Assembly (NCBI RefSeq): GCF_002368415.1
Contig: NZ_AP018290.1
Location: 665,461 to 729,460 of the forward strand
DNA: 64,000 nt
From: Calothrix sp. NIES-4105
Lineage (GTDB): Bacteria; Cyanobacteriota; Cyanobacteriia; Cyanobacteriales; Nostocaceae
Direction of reading: 5' to 3'
Shown: in pieces, positions 37,901 to 46,247 of the stretch
Layout: each line of letters begins with the position of its first letter
How positions within the stretch are numbered: the stretch's first letter is position 1
Made by a program: the position numbers and the translations under genes
Notes under the pieces: generated by a model
The model's database searches: none
The model's input: only the letters and a program-made list of their open reading frames with translations
Told to the model about the DNA's origin: nothing

Positions 37901-38779
37901 TTGAGACTGTGAATTATTTTGAGGCTGTGAAGATTTTGTGATAGGAGTTTTTAAGCAGCAGCGCAACAAATAACGATTTTGGCTAGTAGGAATAAAAGAA
38001 TTAATCCCACTCAAAGTAATTGACCCCGAAACTCTTAAACTTTGAGTTTGATCATTAATAGCAGCATCTTCATATTTTTGCCAGTTACTTCCATCCCAAA
38101 ATTGCCATTCTAATTGACGAGAATCTTCAAGTATAGAAGATGATGCTAGATTAAATGTCAGTTTTAAGTTTTTTATCTGGGGTAAACTCAGTAGCAAATT
38201 ATCACCTAAATAGAAAATATGTTCTATTGGGATGCCTTGAAAAATTCCCTTGTCTCCTACGATAGAATTTGGTACAGGCAAATCAGGTTCAGTTAATTTA
38301 CTATAATCACCATAAGTGTCAGATTCCGGATTGCAAACAAAAACCGACTCCAATTTTGCAGATGTTACCACTAAATCCCTTTCTGTTTCAAAAATAACTG
38401 GCTCTGTTTCCCCATCCAATGGCAAAGCAGCTACTTGAGTACCAGCACTCACAATACTATCAACTGTACTACCAGAGGAAAGCCAAAATGTTAATGGTAC
38501 TCTAGCGGATTGGGGTGGTAGTTGTGAAGCACCGAGAAGATTCAAAAAAGCCAGAAAATTTTTATAGGGAACTTCGTTCAACCGTTGAATAATAATTTCA
38601 GCATAACGAGCAAACACCCCTATCAACGCAGCACTGATACGTTGAGGATAAGTTTCCCCCCTTATGGGGTCAAGTTCAAATTCTTGCCAATCAGGTGCAT
38701 ATTCTTTTAAAAAGAATTGCAATTGTTTAACAATATCTCTTGCAGCGCGCGTATCAATTGGCGGTGGTTTGTTAGCCAT
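34928..38779 (-). CDS. Baseplate wedge protein, large (baseplate J, Pvc11-like)
   Basis: A 1283-residue structural protein. The N-terminus ([16 protein letters not shown]) and central [25 protein letters not shown] and [12 protein letters not shown] are typical of eCIS baseplate J proteins. The C-terminus has [35 protein letters not shown], as in the shorter neighbour (quoted here as two adjacent motifs, FLHPLTGG and [13 protein letters not shown]). A non-conserved Asn/Ser/Gln-rich section with bacterial-Ig-like segments spans about 280-650. The start codon overlaps the stop of the gp25 gene by one base (TAATG), so translation is probably coupled. Confidence 0.85.
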   Translation of the reverse strand: [1283 protein letters not shown]

Positions 38780-39177
38780 TACACCACGCTCCTTTGTAAA
38801 TAGAACGGATAAACTAAGTTAAAAACATTATTAGTCGCGCGCACTTGATAATCAATATTAATCAGCAGTTTATCGCCATCAATATCAGAAGCTGTTGCAA
38901 CTTGAACATCCAACACATCAATGCGCGGTTCAAACTGTAATAAAGCGGATTGTATAGTTTGAGCAATTTTTCCAACCGTAGAAGGTGTATTAACTTCAAA
39001 TACCAAATCGTGAATACCGCAACCAAAATCTGGACGCATTACCCGTTCGCCTTTTGCGGTTCCAATAATAATCCAAATCGACTGGCGAACGCTTTCTTCG
39101 TACTCAGCACGAGCGATATTACCTTCAGTTAAGGTTATTGGAAAACCGACACCAACCCCTAGAAAACTTTTAGTCAT
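38779..39177 (-). CDS. gp25-like baseplate protein
   Basis: 132 residues from the ATG at 39177. It matches the GPW/gp25 lysozyme-fold family of contractile tails: LGVGVGFPI, EESVRQSIWIIIGTAKGERVMRPDFGCGIHDLVFE (seen as three short motifs), and LQFEPRID. No catalytic Glu is expected in these structural versions. The protein nucleates sheath on the baseplate (Pvc9/Afp9 role). An earlier TTG at 39189 would add four residues. Its stop overlaps the next start. Confidence 0.9.
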   Translation of the reverse strand: MTKSFLGVGVGFPITLTEGNIARAEYEESVRQSIWIIIGTAKGERVMRPDFGCGIHDLVFEVNTPSTVGKIAQTIQSALLQFEPRIDVLDVQVATASDIDGDKLLINIDYQVRATNNVFNLVYPFYLQRSVV

Positions 39178-39192
39178 ATATTTATCCAATAT

Positions 39193-39591
39193 TTATCCAA
39201 TAAATACTGTACAGGGCTGTAATACAAGCACCTTTCCTACAAGTAAATCTACAGGGTCATTACAAGTCATAGCCACATCTAACATACGTGCTGCCATCTT
39301 ACCGTTTATTCTCACAGTACTGCTACCGACAAAGACTGAGCCTTTATTACTAGGTGGCTTTATAAAACTAATACCAGGTGGAGTAGGAATATGTGGAGGC
39401 ATATTCAAAGCCGTACTACCTACCGTTGCAGCGGGCTTTCCCATGATTCTAACATTACGGCTAAGATTGCCGTTAATAGTACCCCTAAATATATGAGGAA
39501 GTGGGGTTGGTATTTGAAGTGGTGGAACAGTTACTAAGTGTGTATCCACGGCAAAGATTGTATCGCCTAATTTTGCTGCTGGTTGTCCCAT
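39193..39591 (-). CDS. PAAR-type spike tip protein
   Basis: 132 residues from MGQPAAKLGD at 39591; the open frame extends 20 codons further upstream but that part covers a non-coding repeat. Repeated MGKPAA, VGSSTVRINGKMAARMLD segments are typical of PAAR-repeat tip proteins, which sharpen the spike (Pvc10/Afp10 role). There is no extra C-terminal effector domain. It sits between gp25 and the spike gene as in other eCIS loci. Confidence 0.85.
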   Translation of the reverse strand: MGQPAAKLGDTIFAVDTHLVTVPPLQIPTPLPHIFRGTINGNLSRNVRIMGKPAATVGSTALNMPPHIPTPPGISFIKPPSNKGSVFVGSSTVRINGKMAARMLDVAMTCNDPVDLLVGKVLVLQPCTVFIG

Positions 39592-39652
39592 AATTATTTT
39601 GCTCGGCACATGAATAGATTTTAAGGGAGGGTAAGGTGGCTTTTGCCGCACC

Positions 39653-39753
39653 TACGGAATCAAAAGTTTTTAGTTATGCTTAGAGGGCTAGTAAGGTGGG
39701 CAGTGCCCACCCTACTACGGAATCAAAAGTTTTTAGTTATGCTTAGAGGGCTA
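39653..39753. repeat. 38-bp direct repeat between spike genes
   Basis: TACGGAATCAAAAGTTTTTA plus 18 further bases occurs at 39653-39690 and 39716-39753, separated by a GGTGGGCAGTGCCCACC hairpin. The second copy covers the last codon of the spike gene. Related TAAGGTGGCTTTTGCCGCAC units lie at 39630 and 40425-40504. Confidence 0.8.
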
Positions 39754-40401
39754 ATTAATATTTACAAATTGACCTTTAATATTCATAGTTAATTTAGCGT
39801 TAATATCCATACCTGTTCCTGCTTTAATTGTAGTATCCTGACCTGATTTAATATCAATAGTTTTTGCGTCAAGCTCAATACTTCCTTTAGGAGCGGATAA
39901 TTTAATATCCTTAGCTGCTGTGATAGTAATAGAATTTTTGGCGGTGTCAATTTTTAGGAAATTATTATTGCTTTTGTCAATGATTTCAATTGTCTCTTTA
40001 CCATTTTCATCATTTAAACGAATAGTATGACCGCTGCGAGATTTGATTAAACGAATATTATTTTTACCGTCATTATTAGTTTCAGGAGGTGAATCTTTAC
40101 CATTCCAAAGGGCGCCAATAATATAAGGAAAACGCACATCACCATGTTCAAACATAACTAAAACCTCATCATCTACTTCTGGTAGGAAATAAATACCTCT
40201 TTCTTTACCAGCCATTGGTGTAGCGATGCGCGCCCAATGACTCTCATCGCTATCACTGAGCCAAGGAAATTTTACTTTTACTCTTCCCATTTTCTCAGTA
40301 TCTCGATTATTAGTAACAATTCCTATTACTACACCAAAAACACGATTATCAACTCCTGAGCTTAGTTGATTATCAATTATTAATTCTGCAAAATTCATCA
40401 T
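39751..40401 (-). CDS. gpV/VgrG-like spike protein
   Basis: 216 residues. An OB-fold region (GVVIGIVTNNRDTEKMGRVKVKFPWL) and VLVMFEHGDVRFPYIIGALWNG are the signatures of phage baseplate assembly V/VgrG C-terminal parts. The rest is a beta-helix spike with short repeats (IKLSAPKGSIELDAKTIDIKSG region). With the hub encoded just upstream it makes up the Pvc8/Afp8 function, split in two genes here. Confidence 0.88.
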   Translation of the reverse strand: MMNFAELIIDNQLSSGVDNRVFGVVIGIVTNNRDTEKMGRVKVKFPWLSDSDESHWARIATPMAGKERGIYFLPEVDDEVLVMFEHGDVRFPYIIGALWNGKDSPPETNNDGKNNIRLIKSRSGHTIRLNDENGKETIEIIDKSNNNFLKIDTAKNSITITAAKDIKLSAPKGSIELDAKTIDIKSGQDTTIKAGTGMDINAKLTMNIKGQFVNIN

Positions 40402-40424
40402 TATTTAAACTCCTTATGAATTGT

Positions 40425-40504
40425 AATCTGTAAGGTGGCTTTTGCCGCACCTACGTGGTATTAGGCTAATCTGTAAGGTGGCTTTTGCCGCACCTACCTG
40501 GTAT
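40425..40504. repeat. Tandem GGTGGCTTTTGCCGCACC repeats
   Basis: AATCTGTAAGGTGGCTTTTG and the following CCGCACCTAC occur twice in tandem in the spacer between hub and spike genes. Each unit can fold into a GGTG-TTTTG-CACC-type hairpin. A third unit is near 39630. It may modulate relative expression within the operon or simply be a dispersed cyanobacterial repeat. Confidence 0.7.
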
Positions 40505-40506
40505 TG

Positions 40507-41610
40507 CTATAGTGCATTTCTATTAAAGGTAAAATGGGTAAAATAACCGCTAGGAGTTCCATAAGTACTTTTAGCATTAAGACGGTGACTAGTAGCGGTA
40601 ACATAGTACTGCCCAGTAAATCGTTTACTCATATTTTCGCCTTCAATTTTGATAACTTTACCTGCTCGCAAGTCTGTACGTCCGTGACAAACTCCTTCAC
40701 CAGTAATGTACATAAGTACTCCCTGATTTAAATTTGCTTTAGCTAATTGGTCAGCTTCTCCTTGGTTCATAACAGGGTGATAAGTCCAAACTCCACTAGC
40801 ATTTCCAAAAGCAGTTTTACTTGCAGCAGTAGCGCTTTTCTTTCCCCCCATTTGCGAAACTTCATCACCAGTCTGGGATTTGGCGGTTATTTTAGCTTTT
40901 TGTTTAGGATTCCAACCTTGAACCGTTATGTTGCCGACCTGACCGGAAGCGCTAAGACGAGGATAGAATTCTAACAAATCGTCTTTAAAAGTTAAGGTTA
41001 AAATTTCGCTTTTAGCATTTTGCACAGGTCGGAAAAATAAAGTTTTATCTTCCACTCCCACTTCATACTGAATTTGGCGAGCGCGCGCTCTTAAAAATTC
41101 CATATCAGTTTGATTAGCTTGTAGTACGTAATCGTGAACTACTTTGCTATCTTCGGTTTTAGGAGTTAATTGAGCCTCAGAAGCAATACGCGCGACAATA
41201 TTACTATCTTTTTGATTAATAAATGAACGAGTTTTACGTCCGCGTTGAAGACGATGACTACGGTCATAACCTCGTACCCTGAAACTAGGAGGTAAATTAA
41301 AATGAAACTCTGGTTCTAATGCTGTGATTTCTCCTTTAATCAGAGTTTCTAATTTGTAATTGCGATAACCTAATTTTACTTCAACAGCGTTACCAATAGC
41401 AAATAAACTATTATCGTCAATTAATTCAATATCAACTCGAGGCGGCTTGTCGTTCAATCCACCAAATTCTAATGTAAACATATTGGGTAGATTTACATCC
41501 TCATCTACCACAACGCTAATTAACTGTAGTTCAGCGCTCCGAGGTAGCGGCGAGCCATTAATTAAAATATCAAAACGCGGTAGTAATTGTTTGTTAGTAG
41601 GTATGGACAT
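40507..41610 (-). CDS. gpD-like central hub protein
   Basis: 367 residues resembling phage late-control D/VgrG N-terminal hub domains: FDILINGSPLP at the start, VRGYDRSHRLQRGRKTRSF, and MEFLRARARQIQYEVGVEDKTLFF (quoted as adjacent motifs FLRARARQ and FFRP). A C-terminal KVIKIEGENMSKRFTGQYYVT strand region completes the hub. It connects the tube to the spike. It lies 5 bp downstream of the LysM gene and is clearly in the same operon. Confidence 0.87.
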   Translation of the reverse strand: MSIPTNKQLLPRFDILINGSPLPRSAELQLISVVVDEDVNLPNMFTLEFGGLNDKPPRVDIELIDDNSLFAIGNAVEVKLGYRNYKLETLIKGEITALEPEFHFNLPPSFRVRGYDRSHRLQRGRKTRSFINQKDSNIVARIASEAQLTPKTEDSKVVHDYVLQANQTDMEFLRARARQIQYEVGVEDKTLFFRPVQNAKSEILTLTFKDDLLEFYPRLSASGQVGNITVQGWNPKQKAKITAKSQTGDEVSQMGGKKSATAASKTAFGNASGVWTYHPVMNQGEADQLAKANLNQGVLMYITGEGVCHGRTDLRAGKVIKIEGENMSKRFTGQYYVTATSHRLNAKSTYGTPSGYFTHFTFNRNAL

Positions 41611-41615
41611 AATCT

Positions 41616-42326
41616 TTAATCAGCCTCCGGAACATTTAAACTTGTGCCAATTTCCAAGTAACGCGGGTTGTCAATATTATTAGCTTCTGCAATTAACCGC
41701 CAAAGTTTTGGATTTTTATAATATTTTTCAGCAATACTACTAATAGTGTCACCGCGTTTAACAATGTGAGTCGTTAGTTCTGGGTCAGTTTTGCGTTGGT
41801 CATCTAAAGGCTTTATATATTCCTTAAAGGTAACACTCAAAGTAGCTCTAACTGGAATACCATTTCTTTTAAACAGCGTAAAATTTTGTGTCAGGCTTGT
41901 AATTACTCCCTCAAAAGGGAAGTCAGAACCACTAGGAGCAGTACCCCAACTAACTCGACAAGCTGGAGGCTGTTCCAAACTTCGGTCAATACGGGTAAGT
42001 GCTACTATTTCATTAGTTTTTTCTCGGACATCATTAACTTTGGCGCCATCTATCGGTTCGGTTGCGTCAAATAAAAGTTCATTGATAGTAAGTATTCGGC
42101 TACAACCGCCTCCAAATCTTAATATCGGTGCATTTAGCAAGTCTTGTGATTTGGTGTTTTGTGCTATCGTGCTTGTTGGTGTATCCCATACCACTTCTTT
42201 TGTAACCGTATAGGAATTGGGATTAAAAGAGACTTTAATTGGTCCTCCAACTGGCGCCATAGTTTCGGGATTTAAGGGTTGAATCTCCAACTTGGCTACG
42301 CTTTTAGATGCACCTCCTAATACCAT
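41616..42326 (-). CDS. LysM-containing tube-base protein (Pvc7-like)
   Basis: 236 residues. An N-terminal beta domain (KVSFNPNSYTVTKEV) is followed by a C-terminal LysM (HIVKRGDTISSIAEKYYKNP, then LWRLIAEANNI). In phage and eCIS particles this family joins inner tube to hub; the LysM is structural rather than wall-binding. The ATG overlaps the end of the 825-residue gene by 10 bp. Confidence 0.88.
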   Translation of the reverse strand: MVLGGASKSVAKLEIQPLNPETMAPVGGPIKVSFNPNSYTVTKEVVWDTPTSTIAQNTKSQDLLNAPILRFGGGCSRILTINELLFDATEPIDGAKVNDVREKTNEIVALTRIDRSLEQPPACRVSWGTAPSGSDFPFEGVITSLTQNFTLFKRNGIPVRATLSVTFKEYIKPLDDQRKTDPELTTHIVKRGDTISSIAEKYYKNPKLWRLIAEANNIDNPRYLEIGTSLNVPEAD

Positions 42327-44794
42327 AAGTTTATCCCCCGACGTTCGCGTTCAATACTTAACTGACGATAAAGAATGCGGCTGACATGTTCGGCTAATTG
42401 CGTCACATTTACTTCCCTTACTGCTCCTAATGTTTGTGTTTGTTTTTGCTGAGTATTTTCAGCAGCTATAGTGTTTACTGTATCGAGAGTTCTATTAGAG
42501 TTAGAATTAGATTGAGTTTCCTTACGGACAATATACCCATCAGCACTGACAGGATTAATGGCTATTGGAAAATTAGAATTACTAGTGTTATTAGCTACAT
42601 TATGGACAGTCGTAAAACTCTTTCGCCAAATTATATTTTGCTGGTGCAAAGAATTTGCTGCTACAGGAATTTCTTTTGCCATAACCGCGCGGTTGACATT
42701 TAAGTTAACATAACTAAAATTTTCTCCATTACTGGCTGAATTTTCCTCAACTTTCTTACTAACGGGTTTGGTCAAAATAAAATCTTGTTTAAGCTGTAGA
42801 AATTTCTTGGATGTATGAGGAACTTCAAAAGCTATAGGAGATTGTTCTTTTGTGATATTACTGGGTGCATTTGCGCTCTTTAGTTGAGTTATATTATTAC
42901 TACTCGACTCGCTAATTTTTGGCAAAATAAGTAATTGTTCGCGCGAATTCGTGCTTTGAGATATGCTTTGAATCTCTGGAGCTACAACTGTATCGTTCTT
43001 ATCATCAGATAAATTATTTGTTACAGGTGAGTTTTCTCTAGATGGATTTTCTGTTGATATTTGAGGTTGAGGTTGATTTGTATTGAATAAGTTTGTCTGA
43101 TTCAGGGCTGAATTATATTTAATATCATTGCTAACACTTCTTGGTAGAATTAGCTTTGGTGATTGTTGCGATAATTGATTTGAACTAGAAGGCTGTTGAA
43201 TCTGAGCAGGGGAACTACTAAGATTTATAGTACTTTTATTCTCTGGACTTAGCTTGGGTAAAATAAGTAATTGTTCGGGTGATAGCGAACCTTGAGATAT
43301 GCTTTGAATCTCTGGAGCTACAACTTTATCGTTCTGATTATCAGATAAATTATTTGTTAAAGGTGAGTTTTCTCTAGATGGATTTTTTGTTGATATTTGA
43401 GGTTGAGGTTGATTTGTCTTGAATAAGTTTGTCTGATTGATAACCGAATTATGTTTAATATCATTACTAACACTTTTTGGTAGAATTAGCTTTGGTGATT
43501 GTTGCGATAATTGATTTGAACTAGAAGGCTGTTGAATCTGAGCAGGGTAACTACTAAGATTTATAGTACTTTTGTTTTGTTGAATTAGCTTGGGTAAAAT
43601 AAGTAACTGTTCGCGCGAATTCGTGCTTTGAGATATGCTTTGAATCTCTGGAGCTACAACTGTATTGTTCTTATTATCATATAAATTATTTGTTACAGGT
43701 GAGTTTTCTATAGATGGATTTTCTATCGATATTTGAGGTTGGGGTTGATTTGTCTTGAATAAATTTATCTGATTGAGACCTGAATTATCTTGAATATCAT
43801 TGCTAACACTTTTTGGTAGAATTAACTCTGGTGATTGTTGCGATAATTGATTTGAACTAGAAGGCTGTTCAATCTGAGCCTGACTTTTCACGTTATGTGG
43901 AAAAATGAACGTAGAACCTAACCCCCCAACAGAGTTCCCTACGAGGGAAGAGGGAGTATAATTGCCCCCCTCTCCTTGTAGGAGAGGGGTTGGGGGAGAG
44001 GTTTTTAAAATGCCGTGAAAAGTCAGAATCTGAGCAGGGGAACTACTAATATTTATGTTACTTTTATTCTCTGGACTGAGCTTGGGTAAAATAAGTAACT
44101 GTTCGGGTGAACCCGTACCTTGAGATATGCTTTGAATCTCTGAAGCTACAGCTGTATTGTTCTTATCATCAGATAAATTATTTGTTACAGGTGGGTTTTC
44201 TATAGATGGATTTTCTGTTGATATTTGAGGTTGAGGTTGATTTGTCTTGAATAAATTTGTCTGATTGAAACCTGAATTATGTTTAATATCATTGCTAACA
44301 ATTAACTCCGGTGTCGGCGCCTGAGATTGATTTTGTGTAGATGTTATTTGCTGAAATGGAAGCTGCTTCGATGGCTTAGTTGATAAAGGAACTGTTTTAG
44401 TATGATTGGAGTTATCATTACTTTTTTTTTCAACAATGGGAACAGCCTTGCGTTGCACTAAAACAGAAGTATCCGAAGTAGTTGTTGGCACAACTGCCGA
44501 AGCAAACGCAGGTCTTTTTCCTGAGATAGAGAGGGACGAATTTTGCTTTGGTACTGGTTTTGCAGGCGCCGCTAATACTAATTCGCTTTCTTGTACGTTA
44601 GTATTTTCTTGACTGCTATAACGTTTTTGTAATTGTTCAAGCAATGCAGAACGCTGTACTATCCACGTAGGTACAGGCGCCAAGTGAGAGTCTAACGGAC
44701 GCATATTAATTATTCCACATCGTCCGGTGCGACGACGCTCAAAACGCTGAAGTAACCCGCGCGTTACGGCATTTTTTGGCGATGATTCTTCCAT
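42317..44794 (-). CDS. Low-complexity repeat protein of the eCIS operon, 825 residues
   Basis: Not a family I can name. The protein is rich in Asn, Ser, Gln and Pro and predicted disordered by composition. Four degenerate repeats of about 110-130 residues occur between 190 and 640, each with QPSSSNQLSQQSP, LILPKSVSNDI, TNLFKTNQPQPQIS and QLLILPKL. Only the ends look structured: residues 1-60 (basic, RRRTGRCGIINMRPL) and the last 30 (VTQLAEHVSRILYRQLSIERERRG). It lies where Pvc6 lies in known loci, between tube and LysM genes, and overlaps the next gene. A MITE is inserted in frame in the first repeat (see 43880-44026). As no tape-measure gene is seen, a length-setting or lumen role is possible but speculative. 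Confidence 0.6.
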   Translation of the reverse strand: MEESSPKNAVTRGLLQRFERRRTGRCGIINMRPLDSHLAPVPTWIVQRSALLEQLQKRYSSQENTNVQESELVLAAPAKPVPKQNSSLSISGKRPAFASAVVPTTTSDTSVLVQRKAVPIVEKKSNDNSNHTKTVPLSTKPSKQLPFQQITSTQNQSQAPTPELIVSNDIKHNSGFNQTNLFKTNQPQPQISTENPSIENPPVTNNLSDDKNNTAVASEIQSISQGTGSPEQLLILPKLSPENKSNINISSSPAQILTFHGILKTSPPTPLLQGEGGNYTPSSLVGNSVGGLGSTFIFPHNVKSQAQIEQPSSSNQLSQQSPELILPKSVSNDIQDNSGLNQINLFKTNQPQPQISIENPSIENSPVTNNLYDNKNNTVVAPEIQSISQSTNSREQLLILPKLIQQNKSTINLSSYPAQIQQPSSSNQLSQQSPKLILPKSVSNDIKHNSVINQTNLFKTNQPQPQISTKNPSRENSPLTNNLSDNQNDKVVAPEIQSISQGSLSPEQLLILPKLSPENKSTINLSSSPAQIQQPSSSNQLSQQSPKLILPRSVSNDIKYNSALNQTNLFNTNQPQPQISTENPSRENSPVTNNLSDDKNDTVVAPEIQSISQSTNSREQLLILPKISESSSNNITQLKSANAPSNITKEQSPIAFEVPHTSKKFLQLKQDFILTKPVSKKVEENSASNGENFSYVNLNVNRAVMAKEIPVAANSLHQQNIIWRKSFTTVHNVANNTSNSNFPIAINPVSADGYIVRKETQSNSNSNRTLDTVNTIAAENTQQKQTQTLGAVREVNVTQLAEHVSRILYRQLSIERERRGINLWY
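43880..44026. mobile_element. MITE-like element, family 1 copy b, in frame inside a CDS
   Basis: A 147-bp element with the same perfect 13-bp ends as the copy at 12064-12351 and a 9-bp target duplication AATCTGAGC (43871-43879 and 44027-44035). Element plus duplication is 156 bp, exactly 52 codons, with no stop in the reading frame. The host protein gains a segment beginning LTFHGILKTSPPTPLLQG. The target duplication shows as a repeated Ala-Gln-Ile on both sides of the insert. Confidence 0.9.
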
Positions 44795-44932
44795 ATAATA
44801 AATTTATTCTTATTTATTCTTAACTAGCGCAGTGTGGCTAAAATAACTATTCAGTTGGAAAAAGGGCACAAAGCTCGTGAAATAAGATTTTCTTTCTTTT
44901 TCCTTTTAGCTTTTTACTTTTGCCTTGTTGCA

Positions 44933-45415
44933 CTAGCTCAATCCTCGGTGAGTAAGTTCCACACTTTCAAAAGCAATATTGCTAGAATCTGCAAGAAGTT
45001 CTGGACCACTCCACTTGTAGGGATATGCTTCTTTGAAATTCCACCATTTCATGGGAATTTTTTGCTGGTTTAACAAGTAAATTGTACCATTTCGACGCTT
45101 AAAGCTACCTTTCTCAATTCCCTCAATTACCTCTTGATGCCAACTCCATAAACCATCAATAAAAGTTAGTCCATGTTTCAAAATAATTGGTTCGTATTTA
45201 GTTGGACCGATTAGACGATGTACATATTCATTTACACCTCCCTCCCGATAATCATAATATTCCGTTTCCACAGAAAGTCCACTGCATTCACTAAAACCTC
45301 CCACCATAATTCCTTCAATTTCAATTAAGAAATTAAAAGCTTGGAAAGGGTCTAGAGAGGCGCCAATAGCACCAGTACCAGCCGCAAAACCAGCATTAAC
45401 GCCTATAGAAGGCAT
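44933..45415 (-). CDS. Inner tube protein 2 (T4 gp19-like)
   Basis: 160 residues from MPSIGVNAGF at 45415; AAGGAG precedes this ATG, while the longer open frame upstream reads through a dispersed repeat. Conserved tube features are DPFQAFNFLIEIEG, GGFSECSGLSVETEYYDYREGG, and ILKHGLTFIDGLWSWHQ. It is a divergent paralogue of the tube protein at 46248-46676 and corresponds to the Pvc5/Afp5 type that sits near the baseplate. Confidence 0.9.
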   Translation of the reverse strand: MPSIGVNAGFAAGTGAIGASLDPFQAFNFLIEIEGIMVGGFSECSGLSVETEYYDYREGGVNEYVHRLIGPTKYEPIILKHGLTFIDGLWSWHQEVIEGIEKGSFKRRNGTIYLLNQQKIPMKWWNFKEAYPYKWSGPELLADSSNIAFESVELTHRGLS

Positions 45416-45594
45416 AAATATCTTACTCCTTTTAATTAAGAGAACTCCACGAAAAAAAGTGCCTAATGTCATTCTGAACGGAGTGAAGAATCTCGCCCAG
45501 ATGCTTTTTTGTGGGAAAAATACGTTTACCTTGCGCTTTAAGATGCTTCGTTCCTCAGCATGACACAACAGGATCATTCATTTTTTGGCTTACT

Positions 45595-45756
45595 CTAAAC
45601 TTGTTCGTTAAAGCGTTGATTTATCTCCGCAATTTCTGCAACCCAGCGCAAGCGTTCTGTATGCTCCAACGCTAAAATATGTTCGTGCGGCCAGTGAAAA
45701 TGATAAGCAATGTAGGCTACCTCTTTATACAGCCGTTCCAAGGGGTAGCCAATTAT
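45595..45756 (-). CDS. Short eCIS protein, DUF6760-like, no standard start codon
   Basis: A 53-residue frame reading IIGYPLERLYKEVAYIAYHF, then a segment HWPHEHILALEHTERLRWV, ending at TAG 45595. It resembles the small family I know as DUF6760, found just after the zinc-finger assembly gene in contractile-tail loci. There is no ATG, GTG or TTG at its head: an in-frame TAG lies three codons before ATA-ATT-GGC. The ATA overlaps the upstream stop (ATAA), where an ATGA overlap would be normal, so a G-to-A change may have destroyed the start; ATT or ATA initiation, or a TTG five codons later, remain possible. Confidence 0.65.
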   Translation of the reverse strand: MIGYPLERLYKEVAYIAYHFHWPHEHILALEHTERLRWVAEIAEINQRFNEQV

Positions 45757-46115
45757 TCCCCCACGCTACTAAGTTCTACATCAAACTCTTTTTCACAGTA
45801 GGGACACTGAGTACGCACTCGGTCATGTCCATGTTGATTAACACGACAATATAAGTCTTGCAAATAAGCTAAATCTCCTGCAAACAATTCCTCAATAACT
45901 TTAGGGGTAATATATTCCAAGCTGCCAAGCCTAGTAATAACACGCGAGAGCAAAATCATTAATAAATAAGCTTGGTTGCTACGCACGCGCGCGTCTTTAA
46001 GCGGAGCGATTTCATCCAAGGCTGTTGCTAAACGCATCACACCTTCTCGATGCAAATTGCCATCGGCATCAACATACCCCATTGGTAAAGTAAAAACAAA
46101 TTCTGTTTGTAGCAT
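45753..46115 (-). CDS. Tail assembly protein with zinc-finger end
   Basis: 120 residues. MLQTEFVFTLPMGYVDADG and GVMRLATALDEI are typical of the T4 gp26/baseplate-hub-like tail assembly family in eCIS loci. The C-terminus carries CPYCEKEF; with Cys at 89 it could bind zinc. It lies between the two tube genes, as in other contractile systems, and overlaps the short gene downstream. Probably needed for assembly rather than part of the finished particle. Confidence 0.75.
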   Translation of the reverse strand: MLQTEFVFTLPMGYVDADGNLHREGVMRLATALDEIAPLKDARVRSNQAYLLMILLSRVITRLGSLEYITPKVIEELFAGDLAYLQDLYCRVNQHGHDRVRTQCPYCEKEFDVELSSVGE

Positions 46116-46247
46116 GAGGGAATAAAAAATAGGGAATAGGTCAGTTTATTTTGGATTTTACCGATATAGGGACATGAATGGATTTACGATTTTGGATTCT
46201 TAATATTACAATCCAAAATCTATTCATTGTCGAAGACAAATCTAAAA

